The position numbers were made by a program, and so were the translations under genes. Of a DNA stretch of 64,000 nt, positions 31,100 to 39,769 are shown in pieces. Numbering within the stretch: the stretch's first letter is position 1; each line of letters begins with the position of its first letter. The notes under the pieces were generated by a model. That model was given only the letters and a program-made list of their open reading frames with translations, made no database searches and was not told the origin of the DNA. The DNA is from Dactylosporangium siamense (GTDB taxonomy: Bacteria > Actinomycetota > Actinomycetes > Mycobacteriales > Micromonosporaceae): NCBI RefSeq assembly GCF_016862795.1, contig NZ_BONQ01000056.1, positions 1-64,000 of the forward strand, given 5' to 3'.

Positions 31100-31855
31100 T
31101 CAGGAATGCGGCAGCGTGATGCTCACGGTGACGCCGCGCTGCTCCACCGACGTGAGCATGCCGCCGCCGTGCCGGGCGGCGATCTCCCGGCCCAGCATCA
31201 GGGCGAGCGCGCCGGTGCGGTGCTCGCCGGGGTGGTCCGGGTGCGGGATCCGCAGCGACAGCAGGCGTTCGGCGCTCAGCGGGCCGGCCACGGTGGCGAT
31301 CACCCGCACCGTCCAGACCCCGGCATCCCGGGAGGCCGTCACGGTGATCGGGCGGTCCGCGTCGTTCACCATGCCCGCGACGTCGACGGCGGTGCGCAGC
31401 AGCTGCCGCAGCAGCGGCTCGTCGCCGAAGAGGTAGGCGGCGTCCGGCACGTGCAGCGCCACGGCCAGCCCGCCGGTGACCTCGTTGAGCAGCGGGCGCA
31501 GGTCGACCCGCACCGCGTCGAGCGGGGCCTCGGCGGCCTCCAGCTCGGCCAGCAGCATGAGGTCGGCGACGGTGAGCTGCATGCGTTCGGCGTTGCGTCG
31601 GATCGCGGTCAGCGCGGCGTGCCGGTCGCCCGGGTCGAGCGTGAGGACGTCGTCCGGGGCGTCGAGCATGTTCGCGAACGTGATGATCGACGTCAACGGG
31701 GTCCGCAGCTCGTGCGCGGCCACCCGGATGAACTCGGTCCGCAGCTCGGTCATGCCCCGCCCGCCAGCGGCGGTCCCTGCCGCGTCGGCAAGAGCGGTCC
31801 CTACCGCGTCGGCTGATGCGGTGGTTTCGGTGGCGGTGTCGTCAGTGATGAGCAC
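31100..31855 (-). CDS. Histidine kinase with degenerate ATPase domain
   Basis: This 251-aa protein has a good HisKA domain (phospho-acceptor in RVAAHELRTPLTSIITFANM), but the ATPase domain has lost its motifs. The N-box Asn is missing (LLRTAVDVAGMVND), the G1 box reads IATVAGPLSAER where DxGxGI is expected, and only a weak G2 remains (RTGALALMLGREI). It probably cannot bind ATP and may act as a phosphatase, phospho-sink or partner of an active kinase. GTG 31855 opens the frame; ATG at 31753 is an alternative. It is divergent from the next kinase gene. Confidence 0.8.
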   Translation of the reverse strand: MLITDDTATETTASADAVGTALADAAGTAAGGRGMTELRTEFIRVAAHELRTPLTSIITFANMLDAPDDVLTLDPGDRHAALTAIRRNAERMQLTVADLMLLAELEAAEAPLDAVRVDLRPLLNEVTGGLAVALHVPDAAYLFGDEPLLRQLLRTAVDVAGMVNDADRPITVTASRDAGVWTVRVIATVAGPLSAERLLSLRIPHPDHPGEHRTGALALMLGREIAARHGGGMLTSVEQRGVTVSITLPHS

Positions 31856-31876
31856 CCCCTCGGTCCTCCGGAAACG

Positions 31877-31907
31877 TTACAGGACATGTCATTACATTGC
31901 GTAGGAT
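31877..31907 (+). promoter_or_regulatory. Candidate promoter of the kinase/OmpR pair
   Basis: A perfect actinobacterial -10 TAGGAT at 31902-31907 is preceded by TTACAG at 31877-31882 (19-base spacer). The -35 is weak. It lies in the 110-bp divergent spacer, giving a leader of about 50 bases. Confidence 0.4.
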
Positions 31908-31965
31908 ATGTGTGTACCGACAGTAAGCGACGGATGTCGCGAATGGCTGCCGGCCGAGGAGAGCT

Positions 31966-33867
31966 TTGCGTGGAGAGACCGACCGTCTGGTTGACACGGG
32001 CCTGATCGAGGGTGCCGTGGTCGACCTGGTGGTTCGTGCCGCGAACGCGACCACCGTGGTGGACGCGCAGCGCCTCGTCGCGCAGTTCCGGGGCTTCTCC
32101 GGGGTCCGCTCCGCCGAGATCGTCTCCGCGTTGACGCCCGTCGTCGGCGAGCTCGACCTCCTCGAACGGCTCCCGGTGGGCCCCGCGCAGTGGGGCCAGG
32201 AGCTGCGCGTCGAGTTCAGCGCCGCGCCGGCCCGCACGGAGCTGCGCGCCGCCGCCGCCGAGATCGCCGCCGCCGCCGACCGGGCCCTCGTCCAGCCCTG
32301 CCGGGCGGTGCCGCCGCCGCCGATGCTCGGCTCGCCGCTCGCGTGGGCGATCACCACCGGTGCGCGGGCGATGATCCTGACCGTCGATCCGGCCCGTGGC
32401 TGGAGCGCGCTGTCCGACTCGTTCGACACCGTGCTCGGGTACGACCGGCACAGACCCCCCGACTATCGCCTGATCGACCTGGTCCACCCCGACGACCGGC
32501 CCGCGGCCGTCGCCATGTTCCTCACCTGCTGCACCGGGCGACACCCGGCCGGCACCGTCGACCTGCGGCTGTGCACCGCGGCCGGGCGGTGGCGCACCGT
32601 GGAGGTCGTCGCCCGCAGCTTCGTCGACGACGCCCAGGTCGGCGCGGTCGTCTTCTTCGGCATCGACGTGACCCGCCAGCGCGAGACCGAGCGGACCGCG
32701 CGCGTCGAGCAGCAACGCCTCGCCCGGCTCGTCGAGACGATGGGCGACGGGCTGCTGCTGCTCGACGAGCGGGGCCGGGTCGGCCTGGCCAACCTCGCGG
32801 CACACCGGCTCCTGGACACCGGCCTGGCCGGCTCCACGGGGGAACACGATGACGACCCGCTGGACTGGGCCGCGGTCATCGGCCGCGCGATCGAGCGGCT
32901 CGGCGCCGACTCCACCCGCGTCGAGCGGCTGCGTGAGGCGTTCCGGCTGCGCAGCGCGATCGTCGGCGAGGAGATCCCGTTCGACGACGGCCGGGTCCTG
33001 GAGCTCGACCTGGTCCCGGTGGCCGGCCCCGGCGAGTCGGACTCCGGCACGCTGGTGCACATCCGCGACGTCACGGCCAGGGTCGCGGTGCGCCGTGGGC
33101 TGGAAGAACGCAGCCGGGGCCTGGAGGAGCGCAACCGGGCGCTGATCGAGGCGACCGCGCTGAACAACGAGTTCGTCGCCACCGTCTCGCACGAGCTGCG
33201 CGGCCCGCTGTCCTCGGTCGTCGCGTTCGCGCACCTGCTCGGCGATGCCGCCGCCGGCGACCTGTCCGAGGACCAGCGCACCTACCTCGACGTGATCGAC
33301 CGCAACGCCAACCGGCTGCTGCGCCTGATCGAGGACCTGCTGCTGCTGTCCCGGCTCGAGGCCCGCACGCTGCAGCTCAAACCGGTGCCGACCCGCCTGC
33401 CCGAGCTGCTCGCGGTCGCCGTCGCCGAGCGGACCCCGGCGGCCCTCGCCGCCGGCCTCGACCTGGTGCTCGACTGCGCCGACGGTCCCGAGCTGGTCTG
33501 CGACGACACCCGGGTGCACCAGGTCGTGGACAACCTGGTGAGCAACGCGGTCAAGTTCACGCCCAGCGGCGGCCAGGTCACCGTGCGGGCCGGGCCCGCC
33601 GGCGACGGATGGACGATCGCCGTGGCGGACTCCGGGGTCGGCATACCCGCGGCCGACCTGCCCAGGCTCTTCAGCGCATTCTTCCGCGGCTCCAACGTCG
33701 CCGCGGCAGTCGGGCGGCAGGTCATGCCCGGCACCGGGCTCGGGCTCGTGGTGAGCCGGGCCATCGTCGAACTGCACGGCGGCGGCATCAGCGTCGCCAG
33801 CACCGAAGGGGTCGGCACGACGGTCACGCTGTCGTTGCCTTCGCGACCAGCACGAAATGGGGGATGA
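31966..33867 (+). CDS. Cytoplasmic PAS histidine kinase
   Basis: This 633-aa kinase has an N-terminal region of about 120 residues of unknown fold, two PAS-like domains (about 125-235 with HPDDRPAAVAMF; 240-370 with MGDGLLLLDERGRVGLANLA), a short coiled coil and HisKA (VSHELRGPLSSVVAFAHLL). HATPase_c has NLVSNAVKFTPSGG, DSGVGIPAADL and GTGLGLVVSRAIVELHGG. It starts at TTG 31966 with AGGAG just upstream; no better start exists in frame. The stop overlaps the response regulator start (ATGA), so they form a two-component pair. Confidence 0.88.
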   Translation: MRGETDRLVDTGLIEGAVVDLVVRAANATTVVDAQRLVAQFRGFSGVRSAEIVSALTPVVGELDLLERLPVGPAQWGQELRVEFSAAPARTELRAAAAEIAAAADRALVQPCRAVPPPPMLGSPLAWAITTGARAMILTVDPARGWSALSDSFDTVLGYDRHRPPDYRLIDLVHPDDRPAAVAMFLTCCTGRHPAGTVDLRLCTAAGRWRTVEVVARSFVDDAQVGAVVFFGIDVTRQRETERTARVEQQRLARLVETMGDGLLLLDERGRVGLANLAAHRLLDTGLAGSTGEHDDDPLDWAAVIGRAIERLGADSTRVERLREAFRLRSAIVGEEIPFDDGRVLELDLVPVAGPGESDSGTLVHIRDVTARVAVRRGLEERSRGLEERNRALIEATALNNEFVATVSHELRGPLSSVVAFAHLLGDAAAGDLSEDQRTYLDVIDRNANRLLRLIEDLLLLSRLEARTLQLKPVPTRLPELLAVAVAERTPAALAAGLDLVLDCADGPELVCDDTRVHQVVDNLVSNAVKFTPSGGQVTVRAGPAGDGWTIAVADSGVGIPAADLPRLFSAFFRGSNVAAAVGRQVMPGTGLGLVVSRAIVELHGGGISVASTEGVGTTVTLSLPSRPARNGG

Positions 33868-34574
33868 TCGTGAGCCGACTTCTCGTCGTCGAGGACGATC
33901 CGGATATCGCCATGGCTCTGCGCCTTTTGCTGACGCGGGCCGGACACCAGGTCGCACATGCCAAGGACGGCAGGACCGGGCTCCGGGACGCCTACACGGA
34001 GCGTCCGGAGCTCGTCATCCTCGACATCGGCCTGCCCGGCATGGACGGATGGCAGGTCCTTGAGCGGCTACGGGACGTCAGCGACGTCCCGGTGCTGCTG
34101 CTGACCGCGCACGGGCAGGAGTCGGACAAGGTGCGAGGGTTACGCGGCGGCGCCGACGACTACCTCACCAAGCCGTTCACCAACGCCGAGCTCGTGGCCA
34201 GGGTGGAGGCGCTGCTGCGGCGCAGCGCCGGACCCGCGTCGTGGGCCGACGAGGTGTACGACGACGGCGTCCTGCGCATCGACCCGGCCGCCCGCCGCAC
34301 GTTTGTGGCCGGCGAGGAGGTGCGGCTCACGCCGACGGAGTTCCGGCTGCTCAACGTGCTCGTCCGGCACGCCGGCGCGGTGCTGTCGCCCAACCAGCTG
34401 CTCGCCCAGGCCTGGGACGACCCGACGGGGATCGGCCCGGAGCGGGTCAAGTTCGCGGTGCTGCGGCTGCGGCGCAAGCTCGGCTGGACCGACCCGGACG
34501 CCTCGCCGATCGAGTCGGTGCGCGGTTTCGGGTACCGGTACCGCCGCCCGGTGCTGGACCGGGCCGGCGAGTGA
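33864..34574 (+). CDS. OmpR-family response regulator
   Basis: This 236-aa protein has a receiver domain (SRLLVVEDDPDIAMALRLLL; phospho-acceptor Asp in LVILDIGLPGMDGW; Lys in DDYLTKPFTNAEL) and a C-terminal winged helix (VRLTPTEFRLLNVLVRHAGA to ESVRGFGYRYRRP). All receiver key residues are present. ATG 33864 overlaps the kinase stop by 4 bp. It is the direct partner of the upstream PAS kinase. Confidence 0.93.
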   Translation: MIVSRLLVVEDDPDIAMALRLLLTRAGHQVAHAKDGRTGLRDAYTERPELVILDIGLPGMDGWQVLERLRDVSDVPVLLLTAHGQESDKVRGLRGGADDYLTKPFTNAELVARVEALLRRSAGPASWADEVYDDGVLRIDPAARRTFVAGEEVRLTPTEFRLLNVLVRHAGAVLSPNQLLAQAWDDPTGIGPERVKFAVLRLRRKLGWTDPDASPIESVRGFGYRYRRPVLDRAGE

Positions 34575-34673
34575 CGTCAACCCAAGCGCAACTGGCCGGG
34601 ACCGGGGCGGGGGACCCGGGCCCGGCAACCTGATACATGGAAAGAGCAGCCAGCCCCAGGGAAGAGAGCCCAC

Positions 34674-35402
34674 ATGATCGACCTTGCCGCCGACGGCCAC
34701 GTCCACACCGCCTTCTCCTCCGGCCGGGACAGCGTCAGCGTCCTCGTGGCCAGCGCCGAGCAGGCCGGACTGACCGAGGTGACGTTCGCCGACCGCGTGG
34801 GACCCGACACGAGCTGGCTGTCGCCGTACCTGTCCTCCATCCAGCGCGCCCAGCAGCGCACCGACCTGGTCCTGCGCCGCGGCGTCGAGGTCGAGGCGAT
34901 CGGCATCGACGGCTGGCTGGCGTTCCCGTCCGACCTCAACGGCCTGGAGGTCATCTCCGTCGGCCTCAACCGCCTGCCGCTGCCCGCCGGGCTGCTCAGC
35001 CCCGACGCCGTGCGGGGCCTCATCGACAACGGCACCATGCGCGCCCTGGACGTGATCGACCAGGTCGTCACCGTGACCGGGCTCGCCGTGGAGCGGGTCT
35101 CCCGTTACGCGCCGACCCGCCTCGCCCGCCCCCTGGACTTCCTGGCGCGGGCCGGGATCGACGAGGCCGCGGTGCCGGACTCGGCGCTCGTGGAGCTGGT
35201 CGAGGCGTGCCGGGCCAACGGCACCGTCGTCGAGGTCAGCGAGCGGCACCGGCTGCCCGGGCTGCGTTTCGTCCAGGCGTGCGTCGAGGGCGGCGTGCGG
35301 CTGGTCGCGGTGAGCGACGGCGTCCGCGCGAGCGAGGTCGGCTACTACCGCTACGTCCGTGAGATCGCCGCGGCGCTGCACCGCTCGCCCGCCACGGCCT
35401 GA
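34674..35402 (+). CDS. PHP-domain phosphoesterase-like protein
   Basis: This 242-aa protein has the PHP signature AADGHVHTAFSSGRDSVSVL at the N-terminus (HxH metal ligands), TEVTFADRV and VVEVSERHRLPGLRF, and ends AVSDGVRASEVGYYRYV. PHP proteins hydrolyse phosphoesters (histidinol phosphate, nucleotides) using a metal cluster. Some expected His ligands are missing in the middle, so the activity is uncertain. It stands between two kinase genes on the same strand with 99-bp and 83-bp gaps. Confidence 0.8.
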   Translation: MIDLAADGHVHTAFSSGRDSVSVLVASAEQAGLTEVTFADRVGPDTSWLSPYLSSIQRAQQRTDLVLRRGVEVEAIGIDGWLAFPSDLNGLEVISVGLNRLPLPAGLLSPDAVRGLIDNGTMRALDVIDQVVTVTGLAVERVSRYAPTRLARPLDFLARAGIDEAAVPDSALVELVEACRANGTVVEVSERHRLPGLRFVQACVEGGVRLVAVSDGVRASEVGYYRYVREIAAALHRSPATA

Positions 35403-35450
35403 AACCGTCCTGCCGGAGTCATGCACCCGCCGTGATCCGCCCGAAACGGG

Positions 35451-35478
35451 CTGATCGCGGCGGGTCCGACTTTAGGAT
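35451..35478 (+). promoter_or_regulatory. Promoter placing the GAF-PAS kinase start at the mRNA 5' end
   Basis: TAGGAT at 35473-35478 is a perfect -10, with CTGATC at 35451-35456 as -35 (16-base spacer). Transcription would start at about 35485-35486, exactly at the GTG used here, implying a leaderless mRNA. Confidence 0.5.
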
Positions 35479-35485
35479 CGAAGAT

Positions 35486-37171
35486 GTGTCGAAGGATCGC
35501 GAACTCGTCCTCGTCTCCCTGTTACAGGAGGCGACCCGGATCGCGAACGAGGCCGACCACATCGCCGACGCCGGACTGCCCGTGATCCAGGCGGTCTGCG
35601 CCGCCACCGGCTGGAACGCCGGCCACCTGTGCCTGCCGGACGAGCGTGACCGCAGGGTCTTCGTGTCGACCGACATCTGGTTCGAGGACGTCCCCGGCTC
35701 CTTCGCCGGTCTGCGGGCGGCGAGCGAGGGGTTCCGCTTCACCTACGGCGGCGGCATCGTCGGCCAGGCGGCCCGCAGCGGCCGGCCCGTCTGGAGCCCG
35801 GACGTCGCCAGGGACGCGAACTTCATCCGGTCCCGGATCCCCGGCGCGATCGACGGGGTCGGCGCCGCCGTCGCCTTCCCGATCACCGCCCGCGGTGTCG
35901 TCTCGGCGGTGCTGGAGTTCTTCACCCATGAGCCGGCCGAGCCGGACCCGCGGCTGCTGGAGATCATGGCCGCCGTCGGCATCCAGCTCGGCCGGGTCGC
36001 CGACCGGATGGCCGCGACCCAGGCGCTGCGCTTCGGCGCGGAGCGGCTCGAACGCATCCTCGACAGCTGCGTCGAGGCGTTCGTCGCGATGGACGAGGGC
36101 GGGATGATCACCAGCTGGAACGCCGCCGCCGAGAAGGTCTTCGGCCTGTCGAAGGAGGAGGCGATCGGGCGCCGGCTGGCCGACACGATCGTGCCGCCAC
36201 GGTATCGCGAGGCCCACCACCTCGGCGTCGGGCGGTTCCTGACCACGGGCGAGAAGCACGTCCTGGACAACCGGATCGAGATCGAGGCGTGGCACGCCAA
36301 CGGCTACGAGTTCCCGATCGAGCTCGCCATCTGGGCGGTGCAGGACGCCATGCAGGGCTGGAGCTTCAACGCGTTCGTGCACGACATCACGGACCGCAAG
36401 CGCACCGAGGACGCGCTGCGCGCCGCCTACGAGCACGAGCGTGAGGCGGTCTCCCGGCTGCGCGAGCTCGACGTGGCCAAGAGCGACTTCGTGGCGACCG
36501 TGTCGCACGAGTTCCGCACGCCGCTGACCAACGTCATCGGCCACCTCGAGGTGCTCACCTCCGGCGACGCCGGCGAGCTCAACCCCGCGCAGGCCAGGAT
36601 GTTGCAGGTCATCGGCCGCAACTCCGACCGGCTGCGGGCGCTCATCGAGGACCTGCTCACCATCTCCAAGGTGGAGGCCGGGGTCTTCGACCTGGACCTC
36701 GTGCCGACCGACCTGACCGAGGTGCTCGTCGCGGCGCACGCCGCCGTCGGGCCACGGGCCAGGCGCCGCGACCACCGCCTGGAGCTCAACGTCGCGCCGC
36801 GCCTCGGCGCCATCGACGCCGACCCCGAGCAGCTCCAGCGCGCCCTGGTCAACCTGCTGGTCAACGGGATCAACTTCACCCCGGACGGCGGGCTCATCGA
36901 GATGGTCGCGAGGCTGGACGGCGACCACGTGCTGATCACGGTCCGCGACACCGGGGTCGGCATCGACCCGGCCGAGCAGGGGCAGCTGTTCACCCGCTTC
37001 TTCCGCGGTACGTTCGCGATCCGCGAGGCCGTGCAGGGCGCCGGACTGGGCCTGGCGATCACGAAGACGATCGTGGAGGGCCACGGCGGGGAGGTCGCCG
37101 TGGACAGTGTCGTCGGCGCCGGCACCACGTTCACGATCAGGATTCCGCGCGAGCGTCCTGTCTGGCTGTGA
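35486..37171 (+). CDS. GAF-PAS histidine kinase
   Basis: From GTG 35486 the protein is 561 aa. It has GAF (about 15-175, TGWNAGHLCLPDERDRRVFV), PAS (about 185-305, GMITSWNAAAEKVFGLSKEE) and HisKA (VSHEFRTPLTNVIGHLEVL). HATPase_c has NLLVNGINFTPDGG, DTGVGIDPAEQ and GAGLGLAITKTIVEGHGG. It has no membrane segments. I prefer 35486 to the GTG at 35432 because the promoter puts the mRNA start there. The last 35 bp overlap the end of the convergent glycosyltransferase gene. Confidence 0.88.
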   Translation: MSKDRELVLVSLLQEATRIANEADHIADAGLPVIQAVCAATGWNAGHLCLPDERDRRVFVSTDIWFEDVPGSFAGLRAASEGFRFTYGGGIVGQAARSGRPVWSPDVARDANFIRSRIPGAIDGVGAAVAFPITARGVVSAVLEFFTHEPAEPDPRLLEIMAAVGIQLGRVADRMAATQALRFGAERLERILDSCVEAFVAMDEGGMITSWNAAAEKVFGLSKEEAIGRRLADTIVPPRYREAHHLGVGRFLTTGEKHVLDNRIEIEAWHANGYEFPIELAIWAVQDAMQGWSFNAFVHDITDRKRTEDALRAAYEHEREAVSRLRELDVAKSDFVATVSHEFRTPLTNVIGHLEVLTSGDAGELNPAQARMLQVIGRNSDRLRALIEDLLTISKVEAGVFDLDLVPTDLTEVLVAAHAAVGPRARRRDHRLELNVAPRLGAIDADPEQLQRALVNLLVNGINFTPDGGLIEMVARLDGDHVLITVRDTGVGIDPAEQGQLFTRFFRGTFAIREAVQGAGLGLAITKTIVEGHGGEVAVDSVVGAGTTFTIRIPRERPVWL

Positions 37172-38672
37172 CGGGCTCCTCCGCCGTCTCCTGCGCCTTG
37201 TCCTGAGCCCTGTCCGGGACCGCCTGGGCGGCCGGGGCCGCCGGGGTCAGCACGGTCTGGAATCCGGTGCGGGTCATCTGGCCCCACTCGTGCTTGCCGC
37301 CGCGGATCGCGGCCCACATGCCCATCGTCCGCCAGAACGCGGTCAGCTGCCGGTAGCCGAAGTTCTCCAGCACCGAGGCCAGGACCGAGGCGATCAGGTC
37401 CGTCCAGCGGTGGTACCGATGGAACGAGTACTCCTCCACCGTCAGCGCGATGAGGTTGAGCAGCAGCGCGTAGCCGTACGCGACGGCGACGAACACCAGC
37501 GCGAACCGGGCGTTGATCGCGCCGACGTACAGGCCGAGGGGGACCAGGACCACCCCGGCCAGTTCGATGATCGGCGCGAGCAGCTCGAACAGCACGTAGT
37601 AGGGCATCGCGAGCATCCCGATCCGCCCGTACCTCGGGTTGAGGATCATGCCCCGGTGCTTGCTGAGGATCTCGGTGATGCCCCGGTGCCAGCGGCGGCG
37701 CTGCTTGCCGAGCACCTTGAGCGAGCTCGGCGCCTCGCTCCAGGACACCGGCTCGGCGACGAACACGATCCGGTAGTCGCGGCGCTGCCGGCGCAGGTGC
37801 CGGTGCAGCCGGACGACGAGCTCGGCGTCCTCGCCGATGCAGTCGTGGTCGAGGCCGCCGACCTCCACGAGCAGGTCCCGGCGGAAGATGCCGAACGCGC
37901 CGGAGATGATGAGCAGCCCGCCGATGCGCGACCAGCCGGTCCGGCCGAGCAGGAACGCCCGCAGGTACTCGACCACCTGCACCCTGACCAGCCAGTTGCG
38001 GGGCATCCGGACGTCGACGATCCGGCCGGCGACGACGGTGCAGCCGTTCGCGACCCGGATGACCCCGCCGGACGCGACGGTGCGGACCGGGTCGTCGGTG
38101 AACGGTTTCGCCACCGACAGCAGCGCCTGCGGGTCGAGCACCGAGTCCGCGTCGACCATGCAGACGAGGGGGTACTGGGCCACGTTGATGCCGGTGTTGA
38201 CGGCGTCGGTCTTCCCGCCGTTGTGCTTGCGGACCACGACGAGCGGATCGGGGCGCTCCCGCGGGACGTGCACCGACTGGATCTTGCCGCGGGTGGGCGT
38301 CGCGTCCGGCACCACCCGGGGCACCTCGACCAGCCCGAACTCCTGTCGCAGCCGCTCGAAGGTGTCGTCGGTGGACCCGTCGTCGATGACGATGACCTCG
38401 AACACGGGATACCGCAGCGCCAGCATCGCCTGGACCGACTGCACGATCCCGGCCGACTCGTTGTGCGCCGGCACCAGCACCGACACCGGCTGGGTCAGCG
38501 GGCTGCGGTAGGTCTCCTCGTGGCCGGCGAACGGCACCCGCCGCATGTGGTGCACGAACTCGGCCGAGGCGAGCACGATCAGCACCAGGTAACTGGAGTT
38601 GATGAGCAGGAAGTACGTCAGGATCACCACGTCCGTGACGGCCAGCACCTGCCGGACCCAGTCGGCGATCAT
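37137..38672 (-). CDS. Membrane family-2 glycosyltransferase (polysaccharide synthase type)
   Basis: This 511-aa protein has a first membrane segment (about 10-32), a cytoplasmic GT2 domain (SVLVPAHNESAGIVQSVQAM; IDDGSTDD; DADSVLD; acceptor-site GEDAELVVRLHRHLR; and QRRRWHRG, the processive QxxRW motif), then three or four C-terminal membrane segments (LFELLAPIIELAGVVLVPLG and following). The architecture is that of processive synthases that make and export a beta-linked polysaccharide, such as poly-N-acetylglucosamine or hyaluronan types. The ATG overlaps the stop of the HEAT-repeat gene. A biofilm or surface-polymer role is likely; the sugar is unknown. Confidence 0.87.
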   Translation of the reverse strand: MIADWVRQVLAVTDVVILTYFLLINSSYLVLIVLASAEFVHHMRRVPFAGHEETYRSPLTQPVSVLVPAHNESAGIVQSVQAMLALRYPVFEVIVIDDGSTDDTFERLRQEFGLVEVPRVVPDATPTRGKIQSVHVPRERPDPLVVVRKHNGGKTDAVNTGINVAQYPLVCMVDADSVLDPQALLSVAKPFTDDPVRTVASGGVIRVANGCTVVAGRIVDVRMPRNWLVRVQVVEYLRAFLLGRTGWSRIGGLLIISGAFGIFRRDLLVEVGGLDHDCIGEDAELVVRLHRHLRRQRRDYRIVFVAEPVSWSEAPSSLKVLGKQRRRWHRGITEILSKHRGMILNPRYGRIGMLAMPYYVLFELLAPIIELAGVVLVPLGLYVGAINARFALVFVAVAYGYALLLNLIALTVEEYSFHRYHRWTDLIASVLASVLENFGYRQLTAFWRTMGMWAAIRGGKHEWGQMTRTGFQTVLTPAAPAAQAVPDRAQDKAQETAEEPVTARQDARAES

Positions 38673-39769
38673 CGCGCGAGTTGCCGCAGGTCTTCGAGCT
38701 CGGCGGCCGCCAGGGCCTCGCGGGCGTGTGCCGCGCCGAGCAGGACCCGCTGGTCGTCCGGCTCGAGCTCGGCGCGGTGCTCCGCCGCCGTGAGGGCGGC
38801 CCGGCCGGCGCCGCCGAGCCGCAGCAGCGAGCGGGCCGCGTTGTGGGCCACCACGTATTCGATGTCGGACAGCAGCACGGTCAGCGCCGACGCGGCGGTG
38901 ACGGCGCCGAGCTCCCCGAGCGCCTTGGCGGCCTCCGCGCGCAGCACCACCGGCCGGTCCGGTTCGAGCGAGTCGAGCAGCGGCGCGAGGGCGGTGCGGG
39001 TGCCCAGCCGGCCGAGCGTCCGGGCGGCGCTGATCCGCACGTCGATGGACGGGTCGGCGCGCAGCGCGCTCTCCACCCGTACCGTGGCGCCCGCCGCACC
39101 GATGAGACCCAGCACCTCCGCGGCGGTGGCCCGGATCGGCGCCCGTGGATCGTCGAGGCTGGCCAGCAGCGCTCCCTGTGCGGCCGGGCCGAGCCTGGTC
39201 AGCGCGGTCGCGACGACCTGCTGCGGGACCATGCGCCGGCTGGCGAGGGTGGCGAGCAACGGCTGGGTCGCGCCGGAGTCGCCGATGCGGCCGAGCGAGC
39301 GGGCGGCGACCACCCGGACGTCGGGGTCGGGGTCGCCGAGCAGGTCGCACAGCGGCAGGAGGGCGTCCTTGCGGCCGAGGTTGCCCAGGACCTCGGCGGC
39401 CTGCGCGCGGGCGACCGGATCCCGGCGGCGCAGCCGGCTGCGGGCGCGCCAGGCGGCGCCGCGGCGCTCGAACACGTCGACGAGCGTGGTGTGCGCCTCG
39501 CCGCGGACCTTGCCGAGCAGGGCGATCGCGTTGGGCTCCACCGCCTGCCAGACCTCGTCGGAGAGCCGGACGAGGGCCTCGACCTGGTCGGGGTCGTCGT
39601 CGCCGGCGGCGATCGCGAGCAGCAGCTGGCGGGCCGGCTTGGCGAGCTTGGCGCGACGGGCCTCGCGGGCGCGGCGCACGGTCCGGCCGCCGACGATGAG
39701 GCCGCCGAAGACGAGGGCCGCGACGAGCAGGACCGCCAGCGCCACGATGGCGGCGCCGGCCAGCGTCAC
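38669..39769 (-). CDS. Membrane-anchored HEAT-repeat protein
   Basis: This 366-aa protein has one N-terminal membrane segment (about 5-28, AAIVALAVLLVAALVFGGLI) and a long array of HEAT/PBS-lyase-like repeats (ARAQAAEVLGNLGRKDALLP, VRVVAARSLGRIG, IRATAAEVLGLIGAAG, VRISAARTLGRLG, LRAEAAKALGELG). Such repeats are scaffolds for protein contacts. GTG 39769 overlaps the response regulator stop by 4 bp, and the stop overlaps the synthase start, so the three are tightly coupled. It may link the regulator to the synthase. Confidence 0.87.
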   Translation of the reverse strand: MTLAGAAIVALAVLLVAALVFGGLIVGGRTVRRAREARRAKLAKPARQLLLAIAAGDDDPDQVEALVRLSDEVWQAVEPNAIALLGKVRGEAHTTLVDVFERRGAAWRARSRLRRRDPVARAQAAEVLGNLGRKDALLPLCDLLGDPDPDVRVVAARSLGRIGDSGATQPLLATLASRRMVPQQVVATALTRLGPAAQGALLASLDDPRAPIRATAAEVLGLIGAAGATVRVESALRADPSIDVRISAARTLGRLGTRTALAPLLDSLEPDRPVVLRAEAAKALGELGAVTAASALTVLLSDIEYVVAHNAARSLLRLGGAGRAALTAAEHRAELEPDDQRVLLGAAHAREALAAAELEDLRQLAR

